A stretch of DNA of 33,714 bases from DATHZQ01 sp035458525 (GCA_035458525.1 DATHZQ010000073.1:1-33714); one strand, 5' to 3'; positions 15,477-23,952 are shown, numbered from the stretch's first letter. Notes: generated by a model from the sequence alone, not told the origin. Made by a program: numbers and translations.

Positions 15477-16181
15477 TCAGGCGGCCAGGGTTCCGATCAG
15501 CTCGACCCAATCGCCGACGGCACGCGCCGCCGCGGGTGGAGACGGTCGCCGGCCCCACAGTTCGAGGTAGATCTCGGCGGACGGTCCGGACAGCGTCGTG
15601 ACCGGATGGCTGGCCATGGCCCCTCGATACGTCCAGGTGCGCACGAAGTCATTGGGCGCCACCTGCAACGTGTGCTGCGGCTCCTTGCCGGACCATGCAC
15701 TGAGCGTCGGGAACAACTCCGCAAGCTCGTCGAAACCGTCCGCAGCCAACTCAGCCGGGATCTCGTGCTCCTGGCCTACCGCATTGGCTGCGTCCCACAG
15801 GTGTACGGCGGTCTCGAGGGCGGCGCGCCGCATCCAGAACGAGGCCCGCCCCTCTCCCGTGCCCGCTCCGGTCCACGCCGGTTCTGCCGGGTCGGCCGTA
15901 CGAAACAGCTCGACCATCGACTGCAGTTCGATCGTGCACCAGGCCAGCATCTCGTCACGATCCTCCGGCACGTCGGGCTGCATCACGTCGCCGGGTTGCT
16001 GACCCGGGGCGGCTTCGAGGACCGGGCCCCACAGAGCGGGAGCGCCACCGACGTGCGCCGCGAGATCGGCGAGGGTCCAGCCCGGACAAGACGGCACGAG
16101 CTCGTCGCCGTACGTAGCCGTCAGGGCGAAGATCAGGCCAGCTTGTGATTGGTAGGCAACGATCCACGCTTCGGGCGTCAC
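15477..16181 (-). CDS. Maleylpyruvate isomerase-like, mycothiol-dependent family enzyme
   Basis: A 234-residue protein of the DinB-like MDMPI family. H43 (LADLAAHVGG), E123 and H127 (ALETAVHLWDA) match the His/Glu/His metal triad of mycothiol-dependent maleylpyruvate isomerase, and the opening CPGWTLADL is typical. Members catalyse mycothiol-dependent transfers or isomerisations; the specific substrate cannot be told. The C-terminal domain (about 150-234) ends in LSGPSAEIYLELWGRR, typical of the MDMPI C-terminal domain. The GTG start at 16181 overlaps the stop codon of the upstream gene by 4 nt (GTGA), so the pair is translated together. A longer reading frame upstream is only the shadow of that neighbour. 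Confidence 0.85.
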   Translation of the reverse strand: MTPEAWIVAYQSQAGLIFALTATYGDELVPSCPGWTLADLAAHVGGAPALWGPVLEAAPGQQPGDVMQPDVPEDRDEMLAWCTIELQSMVELFRTADPAEPAWTGAGTGEGRASFWMRRAALETAVHLWDAANAVGQEHEIPAELAADGFDELAELFPTLSAWSGKEPQHTLQVAPNDFVRTWTYRGAMASHPVTTLSGPSAEIYLELWGRRPSPPAAARAVGDWVELIGTLAA

Positions 16182-16984
16182 GCCGCACCGTCCACGTGGG
16201 CGAACTGGCCGGCGACGCGTCCCTCTCCGGGAGGGCCTGCAAAGGCCTGGGCGATGCTCATCCACTGCTCGGCTGTGTCGCCGACGGAGCGGACATCGAC
16301 GTCGTCGCGGTGGCGGCGCTGCGTCACCAGCAGCGCAAAGCCGAGCGCGGATCCCGACACTCGCTGCTCGCTGCCCGGCTCGCCCCATTCCCATCGGGAG
16401 CCGTCCGGCGCTTCCAGCGATACAAAGACGTCGATCTGCGGAGGGACGAGGCCATTGGCGATGTACGCAAACGACCGGGCGCGGACTCCGATGTGGCACA
16501 CGTGTCGAAGTCGATCCGTCGGGCTGCGCACGACGGCGAGCGCGTCGGCGACGTCCTGGCCGTGGGCCCATGTCTCCATGATGCGAGCAGTGATCTTGGA
16601 GCGAGCCGCCATCGGTGGGCCGTACCAGACGACGCGCTCCTTCGGATCGAGTGTCCGGTAGACGGCCGTCAGGTCGGCGTTCGCTCGGTCCCACCACGCC
16701 AGCAGCTCGCGACCCGACATGCTGCGGCCTTGCTCGAGTTGGCGGTCGATGACCTCTGCGGCGCGCCCGTCTGCGAGCTCGGCCAGGAACGCCTCCGGAT
16801 CGGCATGTGCGAGCAACGCTTTCTCGTCGAAGAAGGCCAGGTGCGACACTTGGTCGCGGATCGTCCACGGCGGCGCCGGGGTCTCGATGTCCCAGCCGCT
16901 CTCGTCGAGCGGTGCGACGAGAGCGACGACCGACGCCTTCTCGGCTTCCAGGTCGTCGCAGATCGCAGCCATCAAGTCAGCCAT
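16178..16984 (-). CDS. TIGR03084-type metal-binding DinB-fold protein
   Basis: A 268-residue protein whose N-terminus (LVAPLDESGW, TPAPPWTIRDQVSHLAFFDE) is characteristic of the actinobacterial TIGR03084 family. A metal triad like that of the next gene is present: H48, E137 and H141 (METWAHGQD). It is probably a mycothiol- or other thiol-dependent enzyme; the reaction is unknown. The C-terminal part (about 180-268) has the pattern GSALGFALLVTQRRH and ends with FAGPPGEGR. It overlaps the MDMPI-like gene by 4 nt. The ATG at 16984 lies 9 nt after a TACGAT box, which suggests a leaderless transcript starting this two-gene operon. Confidence 0.85.
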   Translation of the reverse strand: MADLMAAICDDLEAEKASVVALVAPLDESGWDIETPAPPWTIRDQVSHLAFFDEKALLAHADPEAFLAELADGRAAEVIDRQLEQGRSMSGRELLAWWDRANADLTAVYRTLDPKERVVWYGPPMAARSKITARIMETWAHGQDVADALAVVRSPTDRLRHVCHIGVRARSFAYIANGLVPPQIDVFVSLEAPDGSRWEWGEPGSEQRVSGSALGFALLVTQRRHRDDVDVRSVGDTAEQWMSIAQAFAGPPGEGRVAGQFAHVDGAA

Positions 16985-16993
16985 CTCTCGTTG

Positions 16994-16999
16994 ATCGTA
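16994..16999 (-). promoter_or_regulatory. Candidate -10 box (TACGAT), DinB-fold operon
   Basis: On the minus strand TACGAT lies 9 nt upstream of the ATG at 16984. GAGAG directly before the ATG is too close to be a good Shine-Dalgarno sequence, so a leaderless start is likelier. Confidence 0.4.
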
Positions 17000-17083
17000 G
17001 CGGCATGACCGATACCATCATTCAGGGAACACCACGCCACTCCCATGCGTTCCCAGGGCGCATACCCGGAAGCGAGGATTCGC

Positions 17084-17731
17084 ATGTTCTTCACCCGCAA
17101 GAAGCTCGAGATGCCCACTGCCGACACCGCGCTCACCGGCCGTAGCGACGGCGTACGCCTCTCAGGTCAGCATTTCGTCAACGGTACGAAGATCCTCCCG
17201 CCGTTCCCCGAGGGCCTGGAGACTGCGGTGTTCGGCCTTGGTTGCTTCTGGGGCGCCGAGCGGATCTTCTGGCAGATCGACGGCGTGTTCACGACGGCCG
17301 TCGGCTATGCCGGCGGCTTCACCGAGAACCCCTCGTACGAAGAAGTGTGCTCCGGCCGGACCGGCCACACCGAAGCCGTGCTCGTCGTATTCGATCCCGC
17401 CAAGGTCACGTACCGGCAGCTCCTCCAGGCGTTCTGGGAGGGTCACGATCCAACCCAAGGGATGCGCCAGGGCAACGATGTCGGCACCCAGTATCGATCG
17501 GCCATCTACACCTCGAGCGAGACACAGGCCCAGGCTGCCGAGGAAACGAAGGCGACGTACCAGAATCGCCTCGACGCATCCGGGTACGGCCCGATCACGA
17601 CAGACATCGAAGCGGCGGGGCCGTTCTACCACGCCGAGGAATACCACCAGCAGTATCTCGCCAAGAACCCCAACGGCTATTGCGGCATTGGCGGCACCGG
17701 CGTGTCGTGCCCCATCGGCCTGGAGGCCTGA
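17084..17731 (+). CDS. msrA: Peptide methionine sulfoxide reductase MsrA
   Basis: A 215-residue MsrA that reduces the S-form of methionine sulfoxide in proteins. The catalytic motif GCFWGAE (C54, E57) and the downstream GYAGG, GHTEAV and YRSAIY motifs are all present. The C-terminal GYCGIGGTGVSC supplies two recycling cysteines (C200, C209), which transfer the disulfide to thioredoxin or, in actinobacteria, possibly mycoredoxin. I choose the ATG at 17084 because GAGG lies about 6 nt upstream; an in-frame ATG at 17045 is possible but adds an unconserved tail. The N-terminal 40 residues are the usual extension seen in longer MsrA proteins. It stands alone between divergent and following genes. 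Confidence 0.96.
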   Translation: MFFTRKKLEMPTADTALTGRSDGVRLSGQHFVNGTKILPPFPEGLETAVFGLGCFWGAERIFWQIDGVFTTAVGYAGGFTENPSYEEVCSGRTGHTEAVLVVFDPAKVTYRQLLQAFWEGHDPTQGMRQGNDVGTQYRSAIYTSSETQAQAAEETKATYQNRLDASGYGPITTDIEAAGPFYHAEEYHQQYLAKNPNGYCGIGGTGVSCPIGLEA

Positions 17732-17787
17732 CGTCGCAGCCGCTTGCGCCACGGAGCGGAGCGGTCAACGTCGTGGGGAATGACCCC

Positions 17788-17793
17788 TAGCCT
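17788..17793 (+). promoter_or_regulatory. Candidate -10 box (TAGCCT), ABC exporter operon
   Basis: TAGCCT lies 9 nt before the GTG at 17803, with no Shine-Dalgarno sequence between. This is again the spacing of a leaderless start. The -35 region is not clear. Confidence 0.4.
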
Positions 17794-17802
17794 GTCGAGG
17801 CT

Positions 17803-19602
17803 GTGACGCCTGACGCCCCCGAGAACTTGCGCGCCTCGCTCGCCGCCGGACTTCGCCTCGTGGCGATGTACGTGGGGCGGCATCCCGTCGCCTTCACCCT
17901 CGCTGTGGTCGGCGCGGCCGCTTTCGCTGCGGCAATCGTCGCCTCGGCGGTCGTGATCGGGAACGCAACCGACAGCGTCATCGTGCCGGTGCTCGACGGC
18001 CGGGAAGAGATCGGGGGGCGGCTCCTGCCCGCCGTGGCCGCAATCGTCGCAGTGGCGGTGTGGAAGGCCGTGGCCATCACGCTACGTCGCACTGCCGCAG
18101 GCTATCTGCAATACGCCAACCTGATCGACGTCCGCCGCGAGCTCATCGACCGCATGCTGCGACTCGAGATGCGTTGGTATCGCCGCCAATCGATCGGCGA
18201 CCTCCTGGCGGTCACCGACGCCGACGCGAGCCAGGCGACCTTCATCCTCGCGCCCGTGCCTTACGGAACGGGTGCCTCGCTCCTGCTGATCGGCTCAGTC
18301 GTGATGATCCTCACGATCGATCCGGTGCTGGCCGCCGTCACCTTCATCTCGTTGGCCGGCATCATGTCCATCGACATTCGCGGCTCGTGGACGACTTTTG
18401 GCCTCTATCAACGCGTCCAGGACCAGCGCGCCAAGGTGTCCCGAGTCGCCCACGAGAGCTTCGATGGTGCGCTGACCGTCAAGGCGCTGGGCCGCGAGGA
18501 CCACGAGACACAACGCTTCCGCGGCGCCTCCGATGCGCTCGCCGACACGCTGGCGAACGAAGGGCGGGTGCATGCCAATTACCGCGTCGTCGTCGAGGGT
18601 CTGCTGTCGGTCGTCACCGTGCTCATCCTCGTCGTCGGGGCGCTCCGCATCCGGACCGGAGACGTGACCGCCGGCGACGTGATCACCATCGCCTATCTTC
18701 TCTCGCTGCTGTACATACCCATCCGCATCATCGGCTTCGTGCTGTGGGACATGTCGCATGCGGTGGCCGGCTGGAATCGGGTGCAGCGGGTGCTCGACGC
18801 AGACGAATTGGTGCCCTACGGCGATGTGCAGCCGCGACGCCTCGCATCGGGTGCCGAAGTTCACGGCATGGGAATGACGTTCAGTTACACCCACGGCGAA
18901 GTGGTGTTGAGCGACGTCGCGCTGAGCATCCCGGCCGGCCGCATCGTGGCGGTCGTCGGCCCGACGGCTGCGGGCAAGTCCACGCTGGTCACGCTGATGG
19001 CGCGGTTGTGGGACCCGACGGCCGGCCGCATCACGCTCGACGGCACCGACCTCCGCGACTTCGCCCGCTCCGCCCTTCCGGGTGAGGTGGCCTTCGTTGC
19101 CCAGGAGGCGTTTCTCTTCGACGACACGGTGCGAGGGAACATCGCGTTTGGCACCGATGCCACCGACGAGGAGGTCTGGGAGGCGGCCCGCCTCGCCAAC
19201 GCCGCCGAGTTCATCGACCGGCTGCCCCAGGGCCTCGATACCGATCTCGGCGAACGTGGCACCACGCTGTCCGGTGGCCAACGCCAGCGAGTGGCGCTGG
19301 CCCGGGCCCTGGTCCGCAAGCCGCGACTCCTCATCCTGGACGATGCAACCTCAGCCGTCGATGCGTCGGTCGAGACCCGCATCCTCGAGGGTCTTCGCGA
19401 TGCCGAATTGCCGTCCACGGTGATCGTCGTCGCGTACCGCCGGTCGTCGATCACGCTGGCCGACGAGGTGGTGTTCGTCGACGAGGGACGCATCGTTGCG
19501 CATGGCCCCCACGAGCGGCTGATGGCGACGACGCCGGGATACGCCAGGATCCTCGAAGCGTACGAAGACGACGCTGCGGAACGGAGGGACGAGGGGCGAT
19601 GA
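17803..19602 (+). CDS. ABC exporter half-transporter with degenerate ATP site (subunit A)
   Basis: A 599-residue type IV ABC half exporter: six transmembrane helices (about residues 20-315), then a nucleotide-binding domain. Walker A is GPTAAGKST (386-394) and the signature is a perfect LSGGQ (489-493). After Walker B (LLILD, D513) the catalytic Glu is Asp (D514), and the switch His is Tyr (Y545, in VVAYRRSS). These two changes mark the non-catalytic site of a heterodimeric exporter such as TM287/288 or BmrCD. Its ATG-overlapped partner at 19599 is canonical at these positions. The substrate could be a lipid, drug or peptide; nothing in the sequence decides. The start is GTG, probably leaderless. 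Confidence 0.92.
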   Translation: MTPDAPENLRASLAAGLRLVAMYVGRHPVAFTLAVVGAAAFAAAIVASAVVIGNATDSVIVPVLDGREEIGGRLLPAVAAIVAVAVWKAVAITLRRTAAGYLQYANLIDVRRELIDRMLRLEMRWYRRQSIGDLLAVTDADASQATFILAPVPYGTGASLLLIGSVVMILTIDPVLAAVTFISLAGIMSIDIRGSWTTFGLYQRVQDQRAKVSRVAHESFDGALTVKALGREDHETQRFRGASDALADTLANEGRVHANYRVVVEGLLSVVTVLILVVGALRIRTGDVTAGDVITIAYLLSLLYIPIRIIGFVLWDMSHAVAGWNRVQRVLDADELVPYGDVQPRRLASGAEVHGMGMTFSYTHGEVVLSDVALSIPAGRIVAVVGPTAAGKSTLVTLMARLWDPTAGRITLDGTDLRDFARSALPGEVAFVAQEAFLFDDTVRGNIAFGTDATDEEVWEAARLANAAEFIDRLPQGLDTDLGERGTTLSGGQRQRVALARALVRKPRLLILDDATSAVDASVETRILEGLRDAELPSTVIVVAYRRSSITLADEVVFVDEGRIVAHGPHERLMATTPGYARILEAYEDDAAERRDEGR

Positions 19603-21362
19603 GCCGCACCGAGCTGCCCACGTCGCGGGCGTTGCGCCGCATGCTTCGCGAGGCACCGGCGCTGCGCCGCGGCCTCGGCATCACGGTGCTGCTGGCTTCC
19701 TTGGGAACGGCGATACAGCTCGGCGTCCCCGTGGTCGTGCAGCTGATCGTCGACAACGAGATCCTCGACCCGAGCGGCATCGACGTCGGCAACGTGCTCA
19801 CCCTGGGCGCCTCCGCCGTGGCCGCGATGTTGGTGGCGATGGCGGTTCGCCGAATGGCGCTCGTCCGGCTCGCGGATCGAGCCGCCGAGGGCCTCTCCGA
19901 CCTGCGGGTCAAGACGTTCGCCCACCTCCATGCGCTGTCCGTGCTACACGTCGAATCCGAGCGCCGCGGAGCGCTGGTCGCTCGGGTCACATCCGACATC
20001 GTTGCGATTCAAGACTTCGTGGATTGGGGCGGCGTCGGGTTGATGATCGGCTCGGCGCAGGTGGTACTCGCCATGGCCGCCATGCTGATGTACCAGTGGA
20101 AACTGGCACTGCTGGTGCTGGCCGGCGTCATCGTCTATGCACTCCTGCTGCTCTGGTTCCAGCGCATCCTGCAGCGCCTTCACGACCAAGTCCGCAGCCG
20201 CGTCGCCAACTCGTTGGCGGCAATGAGCGAGGCGATTTCCGGTCTCACCGTGATCCGCGCCTATGGCGGAGAAGCGCCGACGATGGAGAAGGTCGAGGAA
20301 GTGTTCGAGGACGAGTTCCGCACTTCGGTGCGCACGTTCAGTCTCGGCTCGGCGCTGTTCTCGAGCGCCGAGATCTTTGCCGGAGCCATCACCGCCGCAG
20401 TGATCGGCGTCGGCGTACTGACCGGCGCCGCGGAAGGCACCTCGGCCGGCACGCTCTTGGCCATGCTGTTCCTCGTGACGCTGCTCGTGGAGCCGGTCCA
20501 GACGCTGGTTGAGACCCTCGACCAGGCCCAATCAGCAGCAGCCGGGGTCCGGCGCATCGTCAACGTGTTGGAGACCGAAATCGATGTTGCCGACCCTCGC
20601 GACGGCCAAGAACTGCCGGGTGGGCCGCTCGACGTCGACGTGAGCGGCGTCTACTTCCGGTACCCAACCGGAGGCGATGTGCTCGTCGACATCACCACGC
20701 ATATTCCCGCAGGAGCGCGCATTGCCGTGGTCGGCGAGACCGGCTCCGGCAAGTCGACGTTCACCAAGGTCGTGACCCGGCTCCTGGATCCAACGACTGG
20801 AAACGTTCGGATCGGTGGAGTGCCCATCGATCGGATCCGACTCACCAGTTTGCGGGAGCACGTGTCATTCGTGCCCCAGGAAGGTTTCCTGTTCGATGCG
20901 ACCATCGCCGAGAACGTCCGGTACGGACGGCCCGACGCGAGCGACGCCGACGTTGCGGCAGCGTTCCAGGATCTGAGCCTCGACGACTGGATCGCCTTGC
21001 TCAACGATGGGCTGGCGACCCGGGTGGGCGAGCGCGGCACCCAGCTGTCGGCCGGTGAGCGGCAGCTGGTGGCGCTCGCTCGGGCATGGATCGCCGCACC
21101 GGGCGTGCTCGTGCTCGACGAAGCTACCTCTGCCGTCGATCCGGCCCTGGAGGTGCGGATCCGTCAGGCAATGGAACGTCTCACCGAGGGGCGGACGTCG
21201 ATCACCGTCGCTCACCGGCTGTCGACCGCCGAGGCAGCCGACCTGACGCTCGTGTTCCACGAGCACCGCCTCGTCGAAGTCGGTACCCACCACGATCTCG
21301 TCGCTGCGGACGGCGTCTACGCCCGGCTCCACTCCGATTGGATGGCGGGCACCAGCGCCTGA
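19599..21362 (+). CDS. ABC exporter half-transporter with catalytic ATP site (subunit B)
   Basis: A 587-residue partner of the preceding protein. Six transmembrane helices (about 25-310) are followed by the ATPase domain: Walker A GETGSGKST (379-387), Walker B VLVLDE with the catalytic E508, and switch H539 in TVAHRLST. Its signature motif is the altered LSAGE (483-487). In the head-to-tail dimer, this canonical Walker A/B faces subunit A's perfect LSGGQ, giving one working site; subunit A's defective Walker B faces LSAGE, giving one dead site. The ATG overlaps the upstream TGA by 4 nt, so the subunits are coupled at equal stoichiometry. The stop at 21362 is followed by a gene remnant on the opposite strand. 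Confidence 0.93.
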   Translation: MSRTELPTSRALRRMLREAPALRRGLGITVLLASLGTAIQLGVPVVVQLIVDNEILDPSGIDVGNVLTLGASAVAAMLVAMAVRRMALVRLADRAAEGLSDLRVKTFAHLHALSVLHVESERRGALVARVTSDIVAIQDFVDWGGVGLMIGSAQVVLAMAAMLMYQWKLALLVLAGVIVYALLLLWFQRILQRLHDQVRSRVANSLAAMSEAISGLTVIRAYGGEAPTMEKVEEVFEDEFRTSVRTFSLGSALFSSAEIFAGAITAAVIGVGVLTGAAEGTSAGTLLAMLFLVTLLVEPVQTLVETLDQAQSAAAGVRRIVNVLETEIDVADPRDGQELPGGPLDVDVSGVYFRYPTGGDVLVDITTHIPAGARIAVVGETGSGKSTFTKVVTRLLDPTTGNVRIGGVPIDRIRLTSLREHVSFVPQEGFLFDATIAENVRYGRPDASDADVAAAFQDLSLDDWIALLNDGLATRVGERGTQLSAGERQLVALARAWIAAPGVLVLDEATSAVDPALEVRIRQAMERLTEGRTSITVAHRLSTAEAADLTLVFHEHRLVEVGTHHDLVAADGVYARLHSDWMAGTSA

Positions 21363-21379
21363 CGGTTCCGCCAGTGATC

Positions 21380-21505
21380 GTCGATGGCGCCCACCGACGT
21401 CCCGACGATCACATCGGGAGCGACGCCTTGCTCGCACAGCACATGCAGCATCCCGACATGCACTGCACCGAGATTGCCGCCGCCCGTGGGCACGAAAGCG
21501 TCCAT
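21380..21505 (-). pseudogene. 5' remnant of a patatin-like phospholipase gene
   Basis: A 42-residue stretch read on the minus strand has the start of a patatin-like lipid hydrolase: the oxyanion-hole loop PTGGGNLGAVHVGML and, 20 residues on, the nucleophile elbow VGTSVGAID (GXSXG). After this the similarity stops and the frame ends at 21317 inside the 3' end of the ABC gene. A full enzyme is about 250-300 residues, so the catalytic Asp and most of the fold are missing. There is no sign of the rest nearby. I read it as a deletion remnant; a de novo short peptide is unlikely given both motifs in order and at normal spacing. Confidence 0.7.
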
Positions 21506-21561
21506 GCCTCGTCAACACCGCACCCCCGAACGATGCTTCCCCACAGCCCGCTGCGGCGGCG

Positions 21562-22140
21562 CTAGTTCACTGCGATCTTGACGTAGTCGAGTTCGCCGCC
21601 CCCCGTTTCGCTGCGGGTCGCTCGGTCGTCCAGGAGGATGTGGCGCAGCCTTGCATCGTCCTGCACCGCCTCGCCGCTGAAGTCGTCGATGAAATCGACC
21701 TGGCTCGGCAGCTGCTCCGGTGTGATCCACGGCGGAGGCACGACTTCCCAAGTCTGGGCCTCTCCATCGAGGTCGGCAGTGACCGTGCCCGTCTCCCCGT
21801 CGCGCACGAGCTTGACCGTCATCCACGAGCCGGGCACCACGTCATCGAGCTCACCGCCCAGCGGCTGGCGGGTGTAGCCGCCTGGGCAACCCTGCGCTTC
21901 GTTCACCTCACGGTTGCAACCGGCCGTGAACCAGTACATCAGCCGCGGTTGCTCGTACACGTGGAAACCGCCGTCGTCGCCGAGGTCGTGGAAATCGAGG
22001 AGCTTGGCGGCGTGATCCGATTCGTCGATGCGAACCCGAAAATCGATCGTGTAGCTCTCACCGAGATCGACGTTCGCCGTCAGCCGATCGCCACGCTCGA
22101 AGATGAACCCGTCCCTACCGACGGTACCGCCCGTCGCCAC
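21562..22140 (-). CDS. LamG/concanavalin-like domain protein, possibly truncated
   Basis: A 192-residue beta-rich protein. Strand patterns such as FERGDRLTANVDL, YTIDFRVRIDESD and KLLDFHDLGDDGGFHVYE, followed by a WMTVKLVRD strand, resemble the LamG/laminin-G-like jelly roll used in many secreted proteins for carbohydrate or protein binding. It has no signal peptide, and the GTG at 22140 lacks a clear Shine-Dalgarno sequence. This suggests that the 5' end of a longer exported protein has been lost. It begins 30 nt after the stop of hmgA on the same strand. Two Cys residues (in AGCNREVNEAQGC) could form a disulfide, again more usual outside the cell. Fold assignment moderate; gene integrity uncertain. 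Confidence 0.55.
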   Translation of the reverse strand: MATGGTVGRDGFIFERGDRLTANVDLGESYTIDFRVRIDESDHAAKLLDFHDLGDDGGFHVYEQPRLMYWFTAGCNREVNEAQGCPGGYTRQPLGGELDDVVPGSWMTVKLVRDGETGTVTADLDGEAQTWEVVPPPWITPEQLPSQVDFIDDFSGEAVQDDARLRHILLDDRATRSETGGGELDYVKIAVN

Positions 22141-22170
22141 GAGTGCCGGCCGAAACCGCAGGGCCTGCGC

Positions 22171-23472
22171 TCACCGCTCGAAGTGGCGCTCCAAGCTGTG
22201 CCACACGCTCGGGTAATCGTCCTGCAATGCCGGAATCGACCCGGCGTAGGCCGTCGGGATCAGGGGATAGCGGGTCTCGAACATGAACGACATCGTGTCG
22301 GCCAGCTTCTCGGGAGCGAGATCCGAAGTTGTCGCTTTGAGCCAGGCGTCGTGATCAGGTCCGTGGGGGAAGTACATGTTGTGCAGACTCATGCCGCCAG
22401 GTGCGAACCCTTCCTCCTTGGCGTCGTACACGCCGTAGAGAATGCCCATGAACTCGGACATGATGTTCTTGTGATACCACGGCGGCCGGAAGGTGTGCTC
22501 CCCCACCAGCCAGCGGTCGGCGAACACGACGAAGTCGATGTTGGCGACCCCTTCGTCCGGCGACGGTGAGGTCAAGACGGTGAAGATCGACGGATCGGGG
22601 TGGTCGAAGCTGATCGAACCCATCACGTTGAACTTGGTGAGGTCGTATTTGTACGGAACGTGATTGCCGTGCCAGCCGACCACGTCGAGCGGCGAGTAGT
22701 CGGTCTCGACGGAGAACATGCGGCCGTCGAACTTCACGGAGAGCTCACCTGACGCTTCGACGTCCTCGAACGCCGCGACGGGATAGAGGAAGTCACGAGG
22801 GTTGGCGAGGCCGTTCGCCCCGATGGGGCCCCGCTCCGGGATTTCGATGTAGGTGCCGTAGTTCTCGCAGATGTAGCCGCGGGCAGTTGCGTCGATGAGT
22901 TCGACCCGGAACACCATGCCGCGGGGCAGCACGACGATCTCGCCAGGGGACGCCACCAGCACGCCGCACTCGGTGATGAAACGCAGCCGCCCGTCCTGGA
23001 GCACTACGAGCATCTCGCCGTCCGCGTTGTAGAAGTACGTCTCGGTCATCGACTCCGACGCCATGTAGACGTGGGCCGCCATGCCAACTTGCGTGTGGGC
23101 ATCGCCGTTGGTCGCCACGGTGCGCATGCCGGTGAGGAAGGTCGTCGCCTCCTCGGGGAACGGCGGTGGGTCCCAGCGCAGCTGGCCGATGGGCGGATCC
23201 GCCTCGCGGCTCGGGGCGGTTCGGATCCAATGGGTCCCGGCCTCGGTGAACCGCCAGGCGTGCCGGACCGAAGGCCGGATGCGATACATCCAGGTTCGCC
23301 GGTTGCGAGCGTTCGGCACGGTGAACGCCGTACCGGACAACTGCTCCGTATACAGCCCGAGCGGCGGCTTCTGCGGGTTGTTCTGGCCTTCCGGCAGCGC
23401 CCCTGGGACCGCTTCGGAAGCAAACTCGTTGCCGAATCCGGACTGATATTGAGGATGTGCGACGTCCGTCAT
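22171..23472 (-). CDS. hmgA: Homogentisate 1,2-dioxygenase
   Basis: A 433-residue iron-dependent ring-cleavage enzyme that converts homogentisate to maleylacetoacetate in tyrosine and phenylalanine breakdown. The N-terminal YQSGFGNEFASEA and the SGTAFTVPNARN motif are diagnostic. The iron ligands, by alignment with the human enzyme (H335, E341, H371), are H334 and E340 in the segment PPWYHKNIMSEF and H370 in MYFPHGPDHD. The length is typical. No hpd or fumarylacetoacetase gene is present in the window, so the rest of the pathway must be elsewhere. The ATG at 23472 lies 7 nt after a TAACTT box, pointing to a leaderless transcript. Confidence 0.97.
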   Translation of the reverse strand: MTDVAHPQYQSGFGNEFASEAVPGALPEGQNNPQKPPLGLYTEQLSGTAFTVPNARNRRTWMYRIRPSVRHAWRFTEAGTHWIRTAPSREADPPIGQLRWDPPPFPEEATTFLTGMRTVATNGDAHTQVGMAAHVYMASESMTETYFYNADGEMLVVLQDGRLRFITECGVLVASPGEIVVLPRGMVFRVELIDATARGYICENYGTYIEIPERGPIGANGLANPRDFLYPVAAFEDVEASGELSVKFDGRMFSVETDYSPLDVVGWHGNHVPYKYDLTKFNVMGSISFDHPDPSIFTVLTSPSPDEGVANIDFVVFADRWLVGEHTFRPPWYHKNIMSEFMGILYGVYDAKEEGFAPGGMSLHNMYFPHGPDHDAWLKATTSDLAPEKLADTMSFMFETRYPLIPTAYAGSIPALQDDYPSVWHSLERHFER

Positions 23473-23479
23473 GCCACCG

Positions 23480-23485
23480 AAGTTA
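23480..23485 (-). promoter_or_regulatory. Candidate -10 box (TAACTT), hmgA
   Basis: On the minus strand TAACTT lies 7 nt before the hmgA ATG. It separates hmgA from the upstream two-gene unit, whose last stop is at 23503. No Shine-Dalgarno sequence of good strength precedes the ATG other than GGTGG. Confidence 0.45.
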
Positions 23486-23502
23486 GTGCCGTGCGGAAGC
23501 GC

Positions 23503-23952
23503 TCACATGGCGGCGTGGGGTGGTTTCCACAATGACTTGGCAACCCACGCGGCCAAAACCGCAACGGCGCAATGTGCAACCGTCCAGGTGAGGAACACGA
23601 GTGGTGCTCGCTCGGCGAGCGAGTGGTCGCTGTCGACGAACACGAACAGCACGACAAAGGGCGCGAACCACGAGCCCAGGACCAACGTGACCAGCCCGGA
23701 AAACCACGAGGTCCAAACGTCGCCTGGCCTCCGGCCGGGGTCCCGCCGGTAGGCCCGGGCGACGACATAGCCGGCCCCGCCGCTGATGGTGCCGAGCACG
23801 ACCACGGCCAACCCACCGAACCCCATGGTGCTCACCGTGCCGATGCTCCCGGTCTGCGCGGCGTAGAGAATCGCCGCCGTCGGCAGCGCCACGAGCAGGA
23901 ACGTGATCCCTCCGGCCAGCACTCCTTGCCACATTGCGTTGCGGCTGCTCAC
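23503..23952 (-). CDS. Small four-helix membrane protein of unknown function
   Basis: A 149-residue protein with four hydrophobic segments (about residues 8-32, 42-64, 80-104 and 115-140) and a positively charged loop (RAYRRDPGRRP) between the second and third, probably cytoplasmic. I do not recognise the family. Its GTG start at 23952 overlaps the stop of the phosphoesterase gene by 4 nt (GTGA), so the two are translationally coupled and may act together at the membrane, the phosphoesterase being anchored there by its own N-terminal helix. No signal peptide is seen apart from the first helix. Confidence 0.7.
   Translation of the reverse strand: MSSRNAMWQGVLAGGITFLLVALPTAAILYAAQTGSIGTVSTMGFGGLAVVVLGTISGGAGYVVARAYRRDPGRRPGDVWTSWFSGLVTLVLGSWFAPFVVLFVFVDSDHSLAERAPLVFLTWTVAHCAVAVLAAWVAKSLWKPPHAAM

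Noticed and set aside
16182..16868. Long minus-strand extension of the MDMPI-like protein
   Set aside because: It is the out-of-frame shadow of the TIGR03084-type gene; the GTG at 16181 gives the normal family length.
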